The translations under genes and the position numbers were made by a program. The notes beneath the pieces were generated by a model. That model was given only the letters and a program-made list of their open reading frames with translations. It was not told the origin of the DNA and searched no databases. Positions 8,074 to 15,491 of a stretch of 64,000 nt of DNA are shown in pieces; the stretch's first letter is position 1, and the number at the start of each line of letters is the position of its first letter. The stretch lies in the NCBI RefSeq assembly GCF_003938605.1, contig NZ_RHWX01000009.1, positions 1 to 64,000 of the forward strand, written 5' to 3'. This DNA is from Brevundimonas sp. 357 (lineage in GTDB: Bacteria > Pseudomonadota > Alphaproteobacteria > Caulobacterales > Caulobacteraceae).

Positions 8074-8732
8074 CTGTCGGCTCCGGCGGGATTGATGGTC
8101 CCGCGCACCTTGTTTTCGCCCTGGCCGTTGAAGACGACCCGCTGGCCCTGATCATAGATCGCGTAAGACGAAGCATCGATGCTTCCAAGGGGGCCGCGAC
8201 CCTGCACGCCCTTGTCGCCGGTCACCACGCCGGTTTCGGTGTCGACCACGGCTTCGGGCGTGACCAGAGTCCAGCCCGAACCGCCGTCGGAAATCTTCAC
8301 ATTGGGGCCGATGACCACCTTGCGCTGGGTCTCGACATAGGTGCCGCCGTCGGCGGTCAGCTCGGTCGTCTTGCGCGCGCCCAGGTTCAGCCGCAGCAGG
8401 GGGCCGACCAGACGGAAATGACCCGTGGCCGGATCGCGCACCGCGCCCTGGGCGCCGATGACGAAGGAGCGGCCTTGGGCGTCCTGGCCGTGGAACATGG
8501 GGTTGTCCAGGCGGATCTCGCGGCTTTCGCTGGCCTTGCGTTCCACGCCGGACATGACGGTGCGGAACACGGTCCAGGTCAGGGCGCCCCCCGCCAGCAT
8601 CAGGATGACGATGGGCAGGATGCGGCGGTACAGCTTCACCTGACGCGAGCGCGTGCGCCAACGTTCGCCGGCGCGGGCGACGCGGGCCTCGTCGGCGCGC
8701 TTCTGCTCGTCCTGGGCGTGCTGATCGCTCAT
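8070..8732 (-). CDS. lptC: LptC, lipopolysaccharide export anchor
   Basis: 220 residues: a charged cytoplasmic start (~1-35), one membrane span (ILPIVILMLAGGALTWTVF) and a periplasmic LptC/OstA-like domain with strands FVIGAQGAVRDPATGHFRL and DGGTYVETQRKVVIG. It links the LptB2FG complex to LptA. It overlaps lptA by four bases and follows the RNase D gene by 19 bases. Identification rests on topology, fold pattern and operon position. Confidence 0.9.
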   Translation of the reverse strand: MSDQHAQDEQKRADEARVARAGERWRTRSRQVKLYRRILPIVILMLAGGALTWTVFRTVMSGVERKASESREIRLDNPMFHGQDAQGRSFVIGAQGAVRDPATGHFRLVGPLLRLNLGARKTTELTADGGTYVETQRKVVIGPNVKISDGGSGWTLVTPEAVVDTETGVVTGDKGVQGRGPLGSIDASSYAIYDQGQRVVFNGQGENKVRGTINPAGADR

Positions 8733-8751
8733 CCGCGTTTCGGATCCGTCC

Positions 8752-9366
8752 TCAGGCGTGGGCGAAGATGTCGATCTCGTCCCAACCGGCCAGGTCGAGG
8801 CGCGAACGCACGGGGAGGAAGTCGAAGCAGGCCTGGGCCAGCTCCATGCGGCCCTCGCGGACCAACATTTCGTTCAGCCGGTTCTTGATGGCGTGCAGAT
8901 ACAGCACGTCAGAGGCGGCGTAATCCATCTGAGCCTGGCTCAGTTCCGCCGCGCCCCAGTCCGAGCTCTGCTGCGCCTTGGACATGTCGACCCCGGCCAG
9001 TTCGCGCGCCACGTCCTTCAGGCCGTGGCGGTCGGTATAGGTGCGCGCCAGCTTGGAGGCGATCTTGGTGCAATAGACCGGCCGCGTCTCGACCCCCAGG
9101 TGCAGTTCGAACATGCCGATGTCGAAGCGGCCGAAGTGGAAGATCTTCAGCACCTTCGGATCGGTCAGCACCCGCTTCAGGTTGGGGCAGTCGTAGGCCG
9201 GACGGTTCAGACGCACGACGTGGGCGTTCCCGTCGCCGGACGACAGCTGCACCACGCACAGCGGATCGCGGCGGAAACGCAGGCCCATCGTCTCGGAATC
9301 GATCGCCACCTCAGGGCCTAGGTCGAGGCCGTCGGGCAGGTCGCCTTCGTGGAAATAAACCGTCAT
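8752..9366 (-). CDS. rnd: Single-domain ribonuclease D
   Basis: About 204 residues, a DEDDy 3'-5' exonuclease without HRDC domains. Motifs seen: DSETMG (D,E) near the start, KIFHFGRFDIGMFE (D), and DYAASDVLYL with the last Tyr/Asp. Short forms of this type lie next to lptC in alphaproteobacteria. Probable role: 3' maturation of tRNA and other small RNAs. I chose ATG at 9366 (MTVYFHEGD); an in-frame start at 9399 adds eleven unlikely residues. It is probably the first gene of the block running to ptsN. Confidence 0.9.
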   Translation of the reverse strand: MTVYFHEGDLPDGLDLGPEVAIDSETMGLRFRRDPLCVVQLSSGDGNAHVVRLNRPAYDCPNLKRVLTDPKVLKIFHFGRFDIGMFELHLGVETRPVYCTKIASKLARTYTDRHGLKDVARELAGVDMSKAQQSSDWGAAELSQAQMDYAASDVLYLHAIKNRLNEMLVREGRMELAQACFDFLPVRSRLDLAGWDEIDIFAHA

Positions 9367-9483
9367 GCAGAAACTCGTCAGTCGTTCAGGCCGTAACATA
9401 GACGAACCGCGCGCTATCGCTAGGACGCAAGCTCGACCTTTGCTGTCACGACCGTCGCAAAAGGAAGGGGGAGGGCCGAAATG

Positions 9484-9520
9484 ACAAACGGCGCCGCATC
9501 CGATCGGATACAGCGCCGTC
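9484..9520 (-). terminator. Hairpin downstream of tRNA-Leu
   Basis: ACGGCGC (9488-9494) and GCGCCGT (9513-9519) enclose an inner ATCC/GGAT pair. On the minus strand a short TTTGT follows. It sits eight bases after the tRNA 3' end, as expected for its terminator. Confidence 0.65.
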
Positions 9521-9527
9521 TGAGAAA

Positions 9528-9614
<87 letters not shown>

Positions 9615-9642
9615 CCGGTGGGTCGCCCCGCCGAGGGCCGGA

Positions 9643-9671
9643 CTAATAGGGGGGAGCCTCGGGGCGGTCAA
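9643..9671 (-). promoter_or_regulatory. Sigma-70-type promoter of tRNA-Leu
   Basis: On the minus strand, TTGACC (9666-9671), a 17-base spacer, then TATTAG (9643-9648). Transcription would start near 9636, about 22 bases before the mature tRNA 5' end. Spacing and position fit a housekeeping promoter. Confidence 0.7.
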
Positions 9672-9738
9672 CAGGCTTTTTTCCGATTCCGGAAAAAACT
9701 GCACCGTTGACCAAAAGCTCCGAGAAATCCGCGCTCTA

Positions 9739-10272
9739 TCAGGCCAGCCAGACCATCATCCGCGTATCGGCGCTTTCGCCCCGCGCGCGGCTGAAGGCCG
9801 GACGGGTCTCGCCGGTGTAGAGGAAGCCCGCCTTCTCCAGCACCCGGCCCGAGGCGGGGTTGTCGGCGAAGTGGCCGGCCATCAGGGCGCGGCGCTTCCA
9901 GCGCGTCGAGGCCCAGACCAGGGCGCCTTCCAGCGCCTCGGTCGCATAGCCCCGGCCCCAGAACTCCCGCCCGATCCAGTATCCGGCCTCGGGCACGGCG
10001 TCGGTGTTCTGGAACATGCCGATGACGCCCACGGGGCCGTGGTCCTCGTGCTCGATCAGGAAGGTGTTGGCCCGCTTCGGATCCTGGGACGCCACCTGCA
10101 GGACGAAGTCCTCGGCGTCGTCGACGCGGAAGGGGTGGGGCATCCGCTGGGTCATGCGGGCGATGTCGTGGTCGTTGGCCAGGGCCGCGATACGCGTCAC
10201 GTCCTGGGCGCCGGGGGCGCGCAGCAGCAGACGCCGCGTCTCGACGACGGGAGAGGTTTCGATCACGCACAT
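9739..10272 (-). CDS. GNAT-family N-acetyltransferase (RimJ/RimL type)
   Basis: About 177 residues. It begins with ETRRLLLRAPGAQD, the standard opening of RimJ/RimL-like acetyltransferases. It contains the acetyl-CoA binding core WGRGYATEALEGAL and a late NPASGRVLEKAGFLYTG. Substrate unknown; ribosomal-protein N-termini, other proteins or small amines are possible. The ATG at 10272 has GAGG seven bases upstream; upstream in-frame sequence is Arg/Pro-rich and unlikely to be translated. It lies after rplU-rpmA, as in related genomes, but a terminator separates them. Confidence 0.88.
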   Translation of the reverse strand: MCVIETSPVVETRRLLLRAPGAQDVTRIAALANDHDIARMTQRMPHPFRVDDAEDFVLQVASQDPKRANTFLIEHEDHGPVGVIGMFQNTDAVPEAGYWIGREFWGRGYATEALEGALVWASTRWKRRALMAGHFADNPASGRVLEKAGFLYTGETRPAFSRARGESADTRMMVWLA

Positions 10273-10330
10273 GGTTCGGCCTCGATGTCTTCGGCGCCGC
10301 CTCCTTGGAGGGCTCGGGCGGCATTCGAGG

Positions 10331-10372
10331 CGGGGAAACGCAAACGGGGAGCCTGGTGATCCAGACTCCCCG
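10331..10372 (-). terminator. Terminator of rplU-rpmA
   Basis: GGGGAG-CTGG and CCAG-CTCCCC arms (10346-10372), each with one unpaired base between the two parts, around an ATCA loop. GTTTGCGTTT follows on the minus strand. It lies ~80 bases after the rpmA stop. Confidence 0.78.
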
Positions 10373-10449
10373 CGGAAAATTTTCCCTTGGTCCGGATCGG
10401 CTGCTGTCGAGAGCAACGCGATCCGGGGAAATACTGTCCTGGCTTCGCG

Positions 10450-10734
10450 TTACTCGGCGGCCATCGCCTGGGCGTCGTCGTTGGCCGGGAGAATCGACAC
10501 GTAACAACGGCCGCCACGTTTGGTGGTGAACTGCACCGCGCCGGTCACAGTGGCGAACAGGGTGTGGTCGCGGCCCAGGCCCACGTTGGCGCCCGGGTGG
10601 AACTTGGTGCCGCGCTGACGCACGAGGATGTTGCCGGCCAGCACGCGCTCGCCGCCGAACTTCTTCACGCCAAGGCGCTTCGACTCTGAGTCGCGACCGT
10701 TACGCGACGAACCGCCAGATTTCTTGTGAGCCAT
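10450..10734 (-). CDS. rpmA: 50S ribosomal protein L27
   Basis: 94 residues beginning [19 protein letters not shown], the unmistakable L27 N-terminus that reaches the peptidyl-transferase centre. It contains [21 protein letters not shown] and [20 protein letters not shown]. It lies downstream of rplU in the conserved order and has an ~8-residue acidic/Ala tail beyond the core. Confidence 0.98.
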   Translation of the reverse strand: MAHKKSGGSSRNGRDSESKRLGVKKFGGERVLAGNILVRQRGTKFHPGANVGLGRDHTLFATVTGAVQFTTKRGGRCYVSILPANDDAQAMAAE

Positions 10735-10830
10735 CTTGCTGCTCCTCTTCTTAGCGCGCTACCGGCCGTTCGGCCTGCTTGAACGCACTGCTTAATCGTA
10801 ACTGGCGCTGGTCCAGCGCCGGTGAAAATC

Positions 10831-11319
10831 TTAGGCTTCGGCGCCTTCGGCGGCGTCAGCCTTGGCGGCCTTCTTGGCCGGAGCCTTCTTGGCCTTGGGG
10901 GCTTCGGCTTCGACAGCCTCGACGCGCGGGGCCAGGCCGCGAGCGCGGGCGTTGATCTCGGCCTTGGTCATCAGGTCGACCGTGCCGTCCCACTTGGCCT
11001 TCTCGCCGGCGCCTTCGATGCCGGTGATGCGCAGGACCGATTCCATCTGGCGATGACCGTTCGTGCGGCGATAGCCCTGACGACGGATCTTCTTGAAGAT
11101 CTTGATCTTCTCGCCCTTGCGGGTCTCGATCAGCGTGGCTGCGACAGCGGCGCCGTCGATCAGCGGAGCGCCGACCGTAACACCCTTGTCGCCGCCCAGC
11201 ATGAGGACTTCACCGAAATTGACGGCAGCGCCAGCGTCGCCGTCGATCTTCTCGACAACAATCACATCGCCCGGTTGAACCCGGTACTGCTTTCCGCCGG
11301 TCTTGATCACCGCGTACAT
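10831..11319 (-). CDS. rplU: 50S ribosomal protein L21 with Ala/Lys C-terminal extension
   Basis: 162 residues; L21 is usually ~103. The core starts MYAVIKTGGKQYRVQPGDVI, and residues to ~100 include KIKIFKKIRRQGYRRTNGHR. The remaining ~60 residues carry a short folded-looking stretch (ALRITGIEGAG.., DLMTKAEINARARGLAPRV), then a low-complexity Ala/Lys/Glu tail. Such extensions are known in alphaproteobacterial L21 proteins. It is followed by rpmA. Confidence 0.97.
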   Translation of the reverse strand: MYAVIKTGGKQYRVQPGDVIVVEKIDGDAGAAVNFGEVLMLGGDKGVTVGAPLIDGAAVAATLIETRKGEKIKIFKKIRRQGYRRTNGHRQMESVLRITGIEGAGEKAKWDGTVDLMTKAEINARARGLAPRVEAVEAEAPKAKKAPAKKAAKADAAEGAEA

Positions 11320-11352
11320 TTGGAAGCCTCAGCGTGAACGCAAAAATGGATG

Positions 11353-11377
11353 CGCCCGCCAGGAGACCCTGCGGGCG
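11353..11377 (-). promoter_or_regulatory. Stem-loop in the rplU leader
   Basis: CGCCCGC and GCGGGCG form a 7-bp G/C stem in the predicted ~60-base 5' leader of rplU-rpmA. Ribosomal-protein leaders often fold into autoregulatory structures, but this one is not a recognised family, so a regulatory role is inference. Confidence 0.4.
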
Positions 11378-11388
11378 AAGAGCGGCGA

Positions 11389-11416
11389 CATATACGGATG
11401 GTCACGGAAGAGTCAA
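11389..11416 (-). promoter_or_regulatory. Sigma-70-type promoter of rplU-rpmA
   Basis: On the minus strand, TTGACT (11411-11416), a 16-base spacer, then TATATG (11389-11394). Transcription would begin near 11382, about 60 bases before the rplU ATG. Match and position suit a strong housekeeping promoter. Confidence 0.7.
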
Positions 11417-11618
11417 CGTGAAACGGACGCCTGCCGGGCCAAAACCCGTGCAAAACCGGTTCCTGGCGGACTCTGTGGCCCGATTGCACGGATGGCGCAA
11501 GCGGGCGCACGTACGCGAGAGCGCTATATATATGCAGGGGCGCGGCGTGACGCCGCGCATGAAGATTCTTCGTCGATTCTTCTCGACTGTTATAAGGTAA
11601 CACTCTAAGGGGACGGCC

Positions 11619-12278
11619 ATGTCCTCTCCCGATCTCGCCGAGCCGGTGCTGCTGTCGCTTCTGGGCGGCGGCTTCGTCGCGGCCTTCCTGCACGCGGCCC
11701 TGCCGACCCATTGGCTGCCTTTCGTCTTGGTCGGCCGCGCCCAGCGCTGGAGCGTGGCGCGGGTGATGACCGCCGTGGTGACGGCCGGACTGGCGCATAT
11801 CGCGTCGACGGCTCTCGTGGGGTCGCTGATCGTGGCGGCGGGGCTGGCGCTGAACCGCTGGGTCGAGGGGTTGCTGCCGCACCTGTCGGCGGCGCTGCTG
11901 TTCCTGTTCGGCGCCTTCTACCTGGCCAGGGCCTCGCTGAAGCGTCCCGTCACGGCGGGCGGACCGGCGGCTGAACTGACCGAGCCCGCGGTTTCGGACA
12001 AGGCGGCCTTCTGGGGCCTGGTGCTGATGATGGCGGTGACGCCGGGCGAGGTGCTGTTGCCCATCTATCTGTCCTCGGCGACCGAGGGCGTGGGCGCCCT
12101 GGCCCTGCTGACCCTGACCTTCGCGGCGGGGACGGTGCTGGGCATGACCTTGCTGGCCGCCCTGGCGACGGCGGGCTACTCTATTCTCAGGCTGGAGCGG
12201 TGGGCGCGCTATGAAGGCGCCATCCTGGGCGGGGCGCTGATCCTGATCGGCTTCCTGGTGCTGACGCATCAGCACTGA
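11619..12278 (+). CDS. Multi-pass membrane protein, possible metal or sulfite exporter-like
   Basis: 219 residues with about six hydrophobic spans. The first contains FLHAALPTHWLPF, a His-x4-Pro-x-His motif resembling membrane metal transporters of the RcnA/UreH/LysE-like groups. Further spans include LLPHLSAALLFLFGAFYLARA and LVLMMAVTPGEVLLPIYL. I do not recognise an exact family. A His-rich CDF exporter and a COG0523 GTPase directly downstream on the same strand suggest a part in zinc or related metal handling; this is context only. TCTAAGGGGACGGCC before the ATG supplies a ribosome-binding site (AAGGGGA). Confidence 0.75.
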   Translation: MSSPDLAEPVLLSLLGGGFVAAFLHAALPTHWLPFVLVGRAQRWSVARVMTAVVTAGLAHIASTALVGSLIVAAGLALNRWVEGLLPHLSAALLFLFGAFYLARASLKRPVTAGGPAAELTEPAVSDKAAFWGLVLMMAVTPGEVLLPIYLSSATEGVGALALLTLTFAAGTVLGMTLLAALATAGYSILRLERWARYEGAILGGALILIGFLVLTHQH

Positions 12279-12327
12279 GTTTCGATAGGTTATATATTTA
12301 CATTCAAAGACTTATCTTCTGCGGGGC

Positions 12328-12358
12328 TTGACCTTCCCGCGCGGGAAGACCTAGCTGA
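12328..12358 (+). promoter_or_regulatory. MerR-family-like dyad promoter before the CDF exporter
   Basis: TTGACC (-35, 12328-12333) overlaps a perfect 16-bp palindrome, CTTCCCGC|GCGGGAAG (12333-12348), and a weak -10 (TAGCTG, 12352-12357) lies 18 bases away. A dyad in a long 18-19-base spacer next to a metal exporter is the layout of MerR-family promoters; TTGACCTTCC resembles the CueR-controlled copA promoter. Transcription would start at or within a few bases of the ATG at 12365. No MerR gene is adjacent. Confidence 0.45.
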
Positions 12359-12364
12359 GCGGAC

Positions 12365-13351
12365 ATGGCGCACGATCACGCACACGGCCATGACGGCCAC
12401 GATCATCACGATCACTCCCACGCTCATGACCACGGTCATTCGCACGGCCATGGCCATTCCCATGGCTTCGGCGGGCACCATCATCATGGACCGACCGACA
12501 CGGGCGACTGGCGCTACGCCGTCGGCCTGATCGTCAACCTGGCCTTTGTCGTCGCCGAGTTCACGGCCGGCTTCATCGCCGATTCCACCGCCCTGATGGC
12601 CGATGCGGGGCACAATCTGTCCGACGTGCTGGGTCTGGCCATGGCGGGCGGGGCGGCCTGGCTGGCGCGGCGCGCGGCGGGGCCCAAGCGCACCTACGGC
12701 TATGGCAAGGCGACGGTGCTGGCGGCCCTGGGCAACGCCCTGCTGCTGATCTTCGCCTGCGGGGCGATCGCCTTCGAGGCGGTGCGCCGCCTGGCCGAGC
12801 CTGCGCCGGTAGCCTCGGGCGTCATCATCGTCGTGGCCGGGATCGGCTTCTTCATCAACCTGGGCACGGCCCTGCTGTTCATGAAGGACCAGCACAAGGA
12901 TCTGAACGTGCGCGGGGCCTATCTGCACATGATGGCCGACGCCGCCGTGTCGCTGGGCGTGGTGATCGCGGGCGTCGTCATCCTGTTCACCGGCTGGTCG
13001 CTGATCGACGGGATCGTCAGCCTGATCATCGTCGCCGTCATCATGATCGGCACCTGGGGCCTGCTGAAGGATTCGGTGAACCTGGCTCTGGACGCCGCGC
13101 CCAACGGGCTGGACGTGGGCGAGATTCGCGCCGCCTTCCTGGCCCTGCCGGGGGTGACGGCGGTGCACGACCTGCACGTCTGGGGGCTGTCGACGACCGA
13201 TGCGGCCCTGACCGCCCACATCGTCCACCAGCGCCCCGACGGCGACGCCCTGCTGGCCGAGGCGCAAGCCCTGGCGCGCGGCCGATTCGACATCAGCCAC
13301 ACGACGCTGCAGCTGGAAACGGGCGTCCTGCCGGATTGTCCGACCTGCTGA
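12365..13351 (+). CDS. Cation diffusion facilitator (CzcD/ZitB-type zinc exporter)
   Basis: 328 residues. The first ~43 residues are a His/Asp/Gly-rich metal-binding tail. Six spans follow. The two intramembrane metal sites of zinc CDFs are visible: DAGHNLSD (D80, H83, D87) and HMMADAAVSLG in span 5. A cytoplasmic domain follows, with DLHVWGLSTTDAALTAH. It exports Zn2+ (or Cd2+/Co2+) by proton exchange. The Shine-Dalgarno is weak (GAGCGG) and the predicted transcript start is at the ATG, so it may be translated almost leaderless. It sits between a membrane protein and a COG0523 GTPase. Confidence 0.93.
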   Translation: MAHDHAHGHDGHDHHDHSHAHDHGHSHGHGHSHGFGGHHHHGPTDTGDWRYAVGLIVNLAFVVAEFTAGFIADSTALMADAGHNLSDVLGLAMAGGAAWLARRAAGPKRTYGYGKATVLAALGNALLLIFACGAIAFEAVRRLAEPAPVASGVIIVVAGIGFFINLGTALLFMKDQHKDLNVRGAYLHMMADAAVSLGVVIAGVVILFTGWSLIDGIVSLIIVAVIMIGTWGLLKDSVNLALDAAPNGLDVGEIRAAFLALPGVTAVHDLHVWGLSTTDAALTAHIVHQRPDGDALLAEAQALARGRFDISHTTLQLETGVLPDCPTC

Positions 13352-13400
13352 GCGGTTTCGCCTCTTCCCAAGGCGGCCCTCAGCCGCCATCTAGCGAGCC

Positions 13401-14498
13401 ATGACCCAGAAGACACCCGTGACCGTCCTCACCGGCTACCTCGGCGCCGGCAAGACCACCCTGCTGAACCGCATCCTCACCGAGGACCACGGCAAGCGCT
13501 ACGCCGTCATCGTCAATGAGTTCGGCGAGATCGGCATCGACAACGATCTGGTGGTCGGCGCCGACGAGGACGTGTTCGAGATGAACAACGGCTGCGTCTG
13601 CTGCACGGTGCGCGGCGATCTGATCCGCGTGGTCAACGGCCTGATGAAGCGGCAGCGCCCCGGCAAGCCGGCCTTCGACGCCATCATCGTCGAGACGACC
13701 GGCCTGGCCGACCCCGGTCCGGTGGCCCAGACCTTCTTCGTCGACGACGAGGTCAAGGCCAAGACCCAGCTGGACAGCGTCACCGCCTTGGTCGACGCCA
13801 AGCACGTCATGGCGCGTCTGGACGATTCCAAAGAGGCGCGCGAGCAGGTCGCCTTCGCCGACCGCATCATTCTGAACAAGATCGACCTAGTGGACGAGGC
13901 TCAACTGGCCGAGGTCGAGACCCGCCTGCGCGCGCTGAACCCGCTGGCCCCCATCGTCCGCGCCGAGCGTTCGAACGTGCCGCTGGATCAGGTGCTGGGC
14001 CTGCACGCCTTCGACCTGGACCGCATACTCGAGGTCAAGCCGGACTTCGTGAACCCGCCCCACGGCGCCGAAGGCCACGTCCACGACGAGCATTGCGGCC
14101 ACGATCACGGGCATGACCACGTTCATGACGAGCACTGCGGCCATGAGCATCACGATCATGGGCACAATCATGCACACGGCCCACGCGGCCACGCCCACGA
14201 GGACGACATCAAGGGTATTTCCCTGACGCTGGACCGCCCGCTGAACGGCGCCAAATTCACCGCCTGGCTGGACAAGCTGCTGGGCGAGCAGGGCCAGAAC
14301 ATCCTGCGCGCCAAGGGCATCATCGACGTTCAGGGCGAGGACCGCCGCCTGGTCTTTCAGGCCGTGCACATGATCCTCGAAGGCGACCTTCAGAAACCGT
14401 GGGGCGACAAGGAGCGCCGCTGGAGCCGCGCCGTCTTCATCGGCCGCGATCTGGACGAAGCCGCCCTGAAGGCCGGGTTCGAGGCCTGCGCGGCATGA
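13401..14498 (+). CDS. COG0523 (CobW/ZNG1-like) GTPase with His-rich metal-binding loop
   Basis: 365 residues. G3E-family P-loop GTPase that hands metal, usually Zn2+, to target proteins. Walker A GYLGAGKT at 12-19; metal motif CVCC at 65-68 ([13 protein letters not shown]); guanine-binding NKIDLV. Residues ~219-270 form a loop with more than 20 His, including two [20 protein letters not shown] repeats. The CobW C-terminal domain follows ([39 protein letters not shown]). Placement 49 bases after a His-rich CDF exporter supports zinc homeostasis rather than cobalamin synthesis. Confidence 0.93.
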   Translation: MTQKTPVTVLTGYLGAGKTTLLNRILTEDHGKRYAVIVNEFGEIGIDNDLVVGADEDVFEMNNGCVCCTVRGDLIRVVNGLMKRQRPGKPAFDAIIVETTGLADPGPVAQTFFVDDEVKAKTQLDSVTALVDAKHVMARLDDSKEAREQVAFADRIILNKIDLVDEAQLAEVETRLRALNPLAPIVRAERSNVPLDQVLGLHAFDLDRILEVKPDFVNPPHGAEGHVHDEHCGHDHGHDHVHDEHCGHEHHDHGHNHAHGPRGHAHEDDIKGISLTLDRPLNGAKFTAWLDKLLGEQGQNILRAKGIIDVQGEDRRLVFQAVHMILEGDLQKPWGDKERRWSRAVFIGRDLDEAALKAGFEACAA

Positions 14499-14704
14499 AC
14501 CCGCCGCCTCGCCCGCGCACCGAAGCCAAGCTGATCTACGGCACGCCCGAGTTCGAGATCGTGCAGCACGGCGACCACGTCCGCTGCGCCGTCTCGGGCG
14601 CGCCGATCCCGCTGGAGGCGCTCAACTACTGGAGCGTCGAGCTTCAGGAAGCCTATGCGTCCGGCGAACTGATGACGAAGCGCTGGGTGGAAACGCACCG
14701 CTAA
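14495..14704 (+). CDS. DUF2093 family protein
   Basis: 69 residues. It contains [37 protein letters not shown] and [14 protein letters not shown], the pattern of this small alphaproteobacterial family of unknown function. The ATG overlaps the stop of the preceding GTPase gene (ATGA), so the two are translationally coupled. Only one cysteine (CAVSG) is present, so zinc binding is not obvious. Confidence 0.85.
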   Translation: MNPPPRPRTEAKLIYGTPEFEIVQHGDHVRCAVSGAPIPLEALNYWSVELQEAYASGELMTKRWVETHR

Positions 14705-14706
14705 CA

Positions 14707-14727
14707 CCTTCTCCCATCAGGAGAGGG
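14707..14727. repeat. Short dispersed palindrome, CCTTCTCC...GGAGAGGG
   Basis: Arms CCTTCTCC and GGAGAGGG close to a perfect stem (one G-T pair), over the convergent ends of the DUF2093 gene and the hydrolase, whose stop it contains. Related copies lie at 42923-42943 and 51673-51693. It may serve as a bidirectional terminator. Confidence 0.6.
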
Positions 14728-15403
14728 TTTTCAGCCATTCCGTCATCACTCGCGCCAGCGCCTTCGGCTGTTCCAGCGGGATCATGTGGCCGGTGTGGGC
14801 TACCGTCTCCAGCGTCGCGCCGGCGATCCCGCGGTGCAGCTCTTCCGCCTCTTCCCGGCTCCGTAGCCGATCCGCATCCGCCGCCACGATCAGCGTCGGC
14901 TGGACAATCTCCCCCAGCCGCTCCAGATCGCCCGCCCGCGCCATCGCCGACTGGCGGTGAAACACCTCGCCGCCCAGCCGCAAGCCCATGTCGCGCACCC
15001 GCGCGATCATCGCCTCGTCGTTCGCCAGATCGGGGTGCAGGGACGAGACGATGGCCGGACGGCTCAACCCCTTGAAGGCCTTCGGCGGCGCCTTCAACGA
15101 CGAACGCCGCTGACGGATCAGCTCCTCCGTATCCCCGCGCGCCGAGGTGGCGATCAGGATCAGGGCCTCCACCCGCTCCGGCGCGATCCGCGCCAGCTCC
15201 CGCGCCACATAGCCGCCCATGGAGAAGCCCACGGCGACGAACCGCTCCGGCGCATCGCTCAGGATGGCGGCCGCCATGCTCTCGATATCCTCGCCCCGGC
15301 TTAGGTCGGTGGCGACCAGCGGTCCGAACGGCGCCAGATCATCGGTCATGGCGTCCCACAGGGTCGCATCGGCCATGAAGCCGGGAATGAGCAGCAGGGT
15401 CAT
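14717..15403 (-). CDS. Alpha/beta-hydrolase family protein
   Basis: 228 residues. Starts MTLLLIPGFMADATLWD (oxyanion-hole strand); the nucleophile elbow is VGFSMGGYVA (Ser in GxSxG). An acidic residue after VQPTLIVAADAD and a late histidine in AHTGHMIPLEQP complete the triad. Close in form to small-ester or lactone hydrolases (MhpC/BioH-like); substrate unknown. The frame is open much further upstream, but GAGGGGG lies just before the ATG at 15403 and the domain begins there. Confidence 0.88.
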   Translation of the reverse strand: MTLLLIPGFMADATLWDAMTDDLAPFGPLVATDLSRGEDIESMAAAILSDAPERFVAVGFSMGGYVARELARIAPERVEALILIATSARGDTEELIRQRRSSLKAPPKAFKGLSRPAIVSSLHPDLANDEAMIARVRDMGLRLGGEVFHRQSAMARAGDLERLGEIVQPTLIVAADADRLRSREEAEELHRGIAGATLETVAHTGHMIPLEQPKALARVMTEWLKTLS

Positions 15404-15491
15404 GGCCCCCTCATAGACCCGCCACGCGACAGACGCGACGGGGGAGGTTATGAGGCGCATCCGACTTCTCCTTCGCCCTGCGTGAGCCGAC

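Larger units (their letters stand above)
11320..11618. other. Non-coding region between divergent rplU and a membrane-protein gene
   Basis: Almost 300 bases without a supportable gene. The left part holds the rplU promoter and a leader hairpin, annotated separately. The right part is AT-richer than the surroundings (CTATATATATGCAGG near 11524 and GTTATAAGGTAACACTC before the plus gene) and contains a near-duplicate GATTCTTCGTC/GATTCTTCTCG around 11566-11588. It probably carries the promoter for the plus-strand gene, but I cannot pick -35/-10 boxes with confidence. Confidence 0.6.

Noticed and set aside
12365..12490. CAT/CAC-rich repeat that looks like a CRISPR or microsatellite
   Set aside because: It is in frame and encodes the His-rich metal tail of the CDF exporter; no regular spacer structure is seen.
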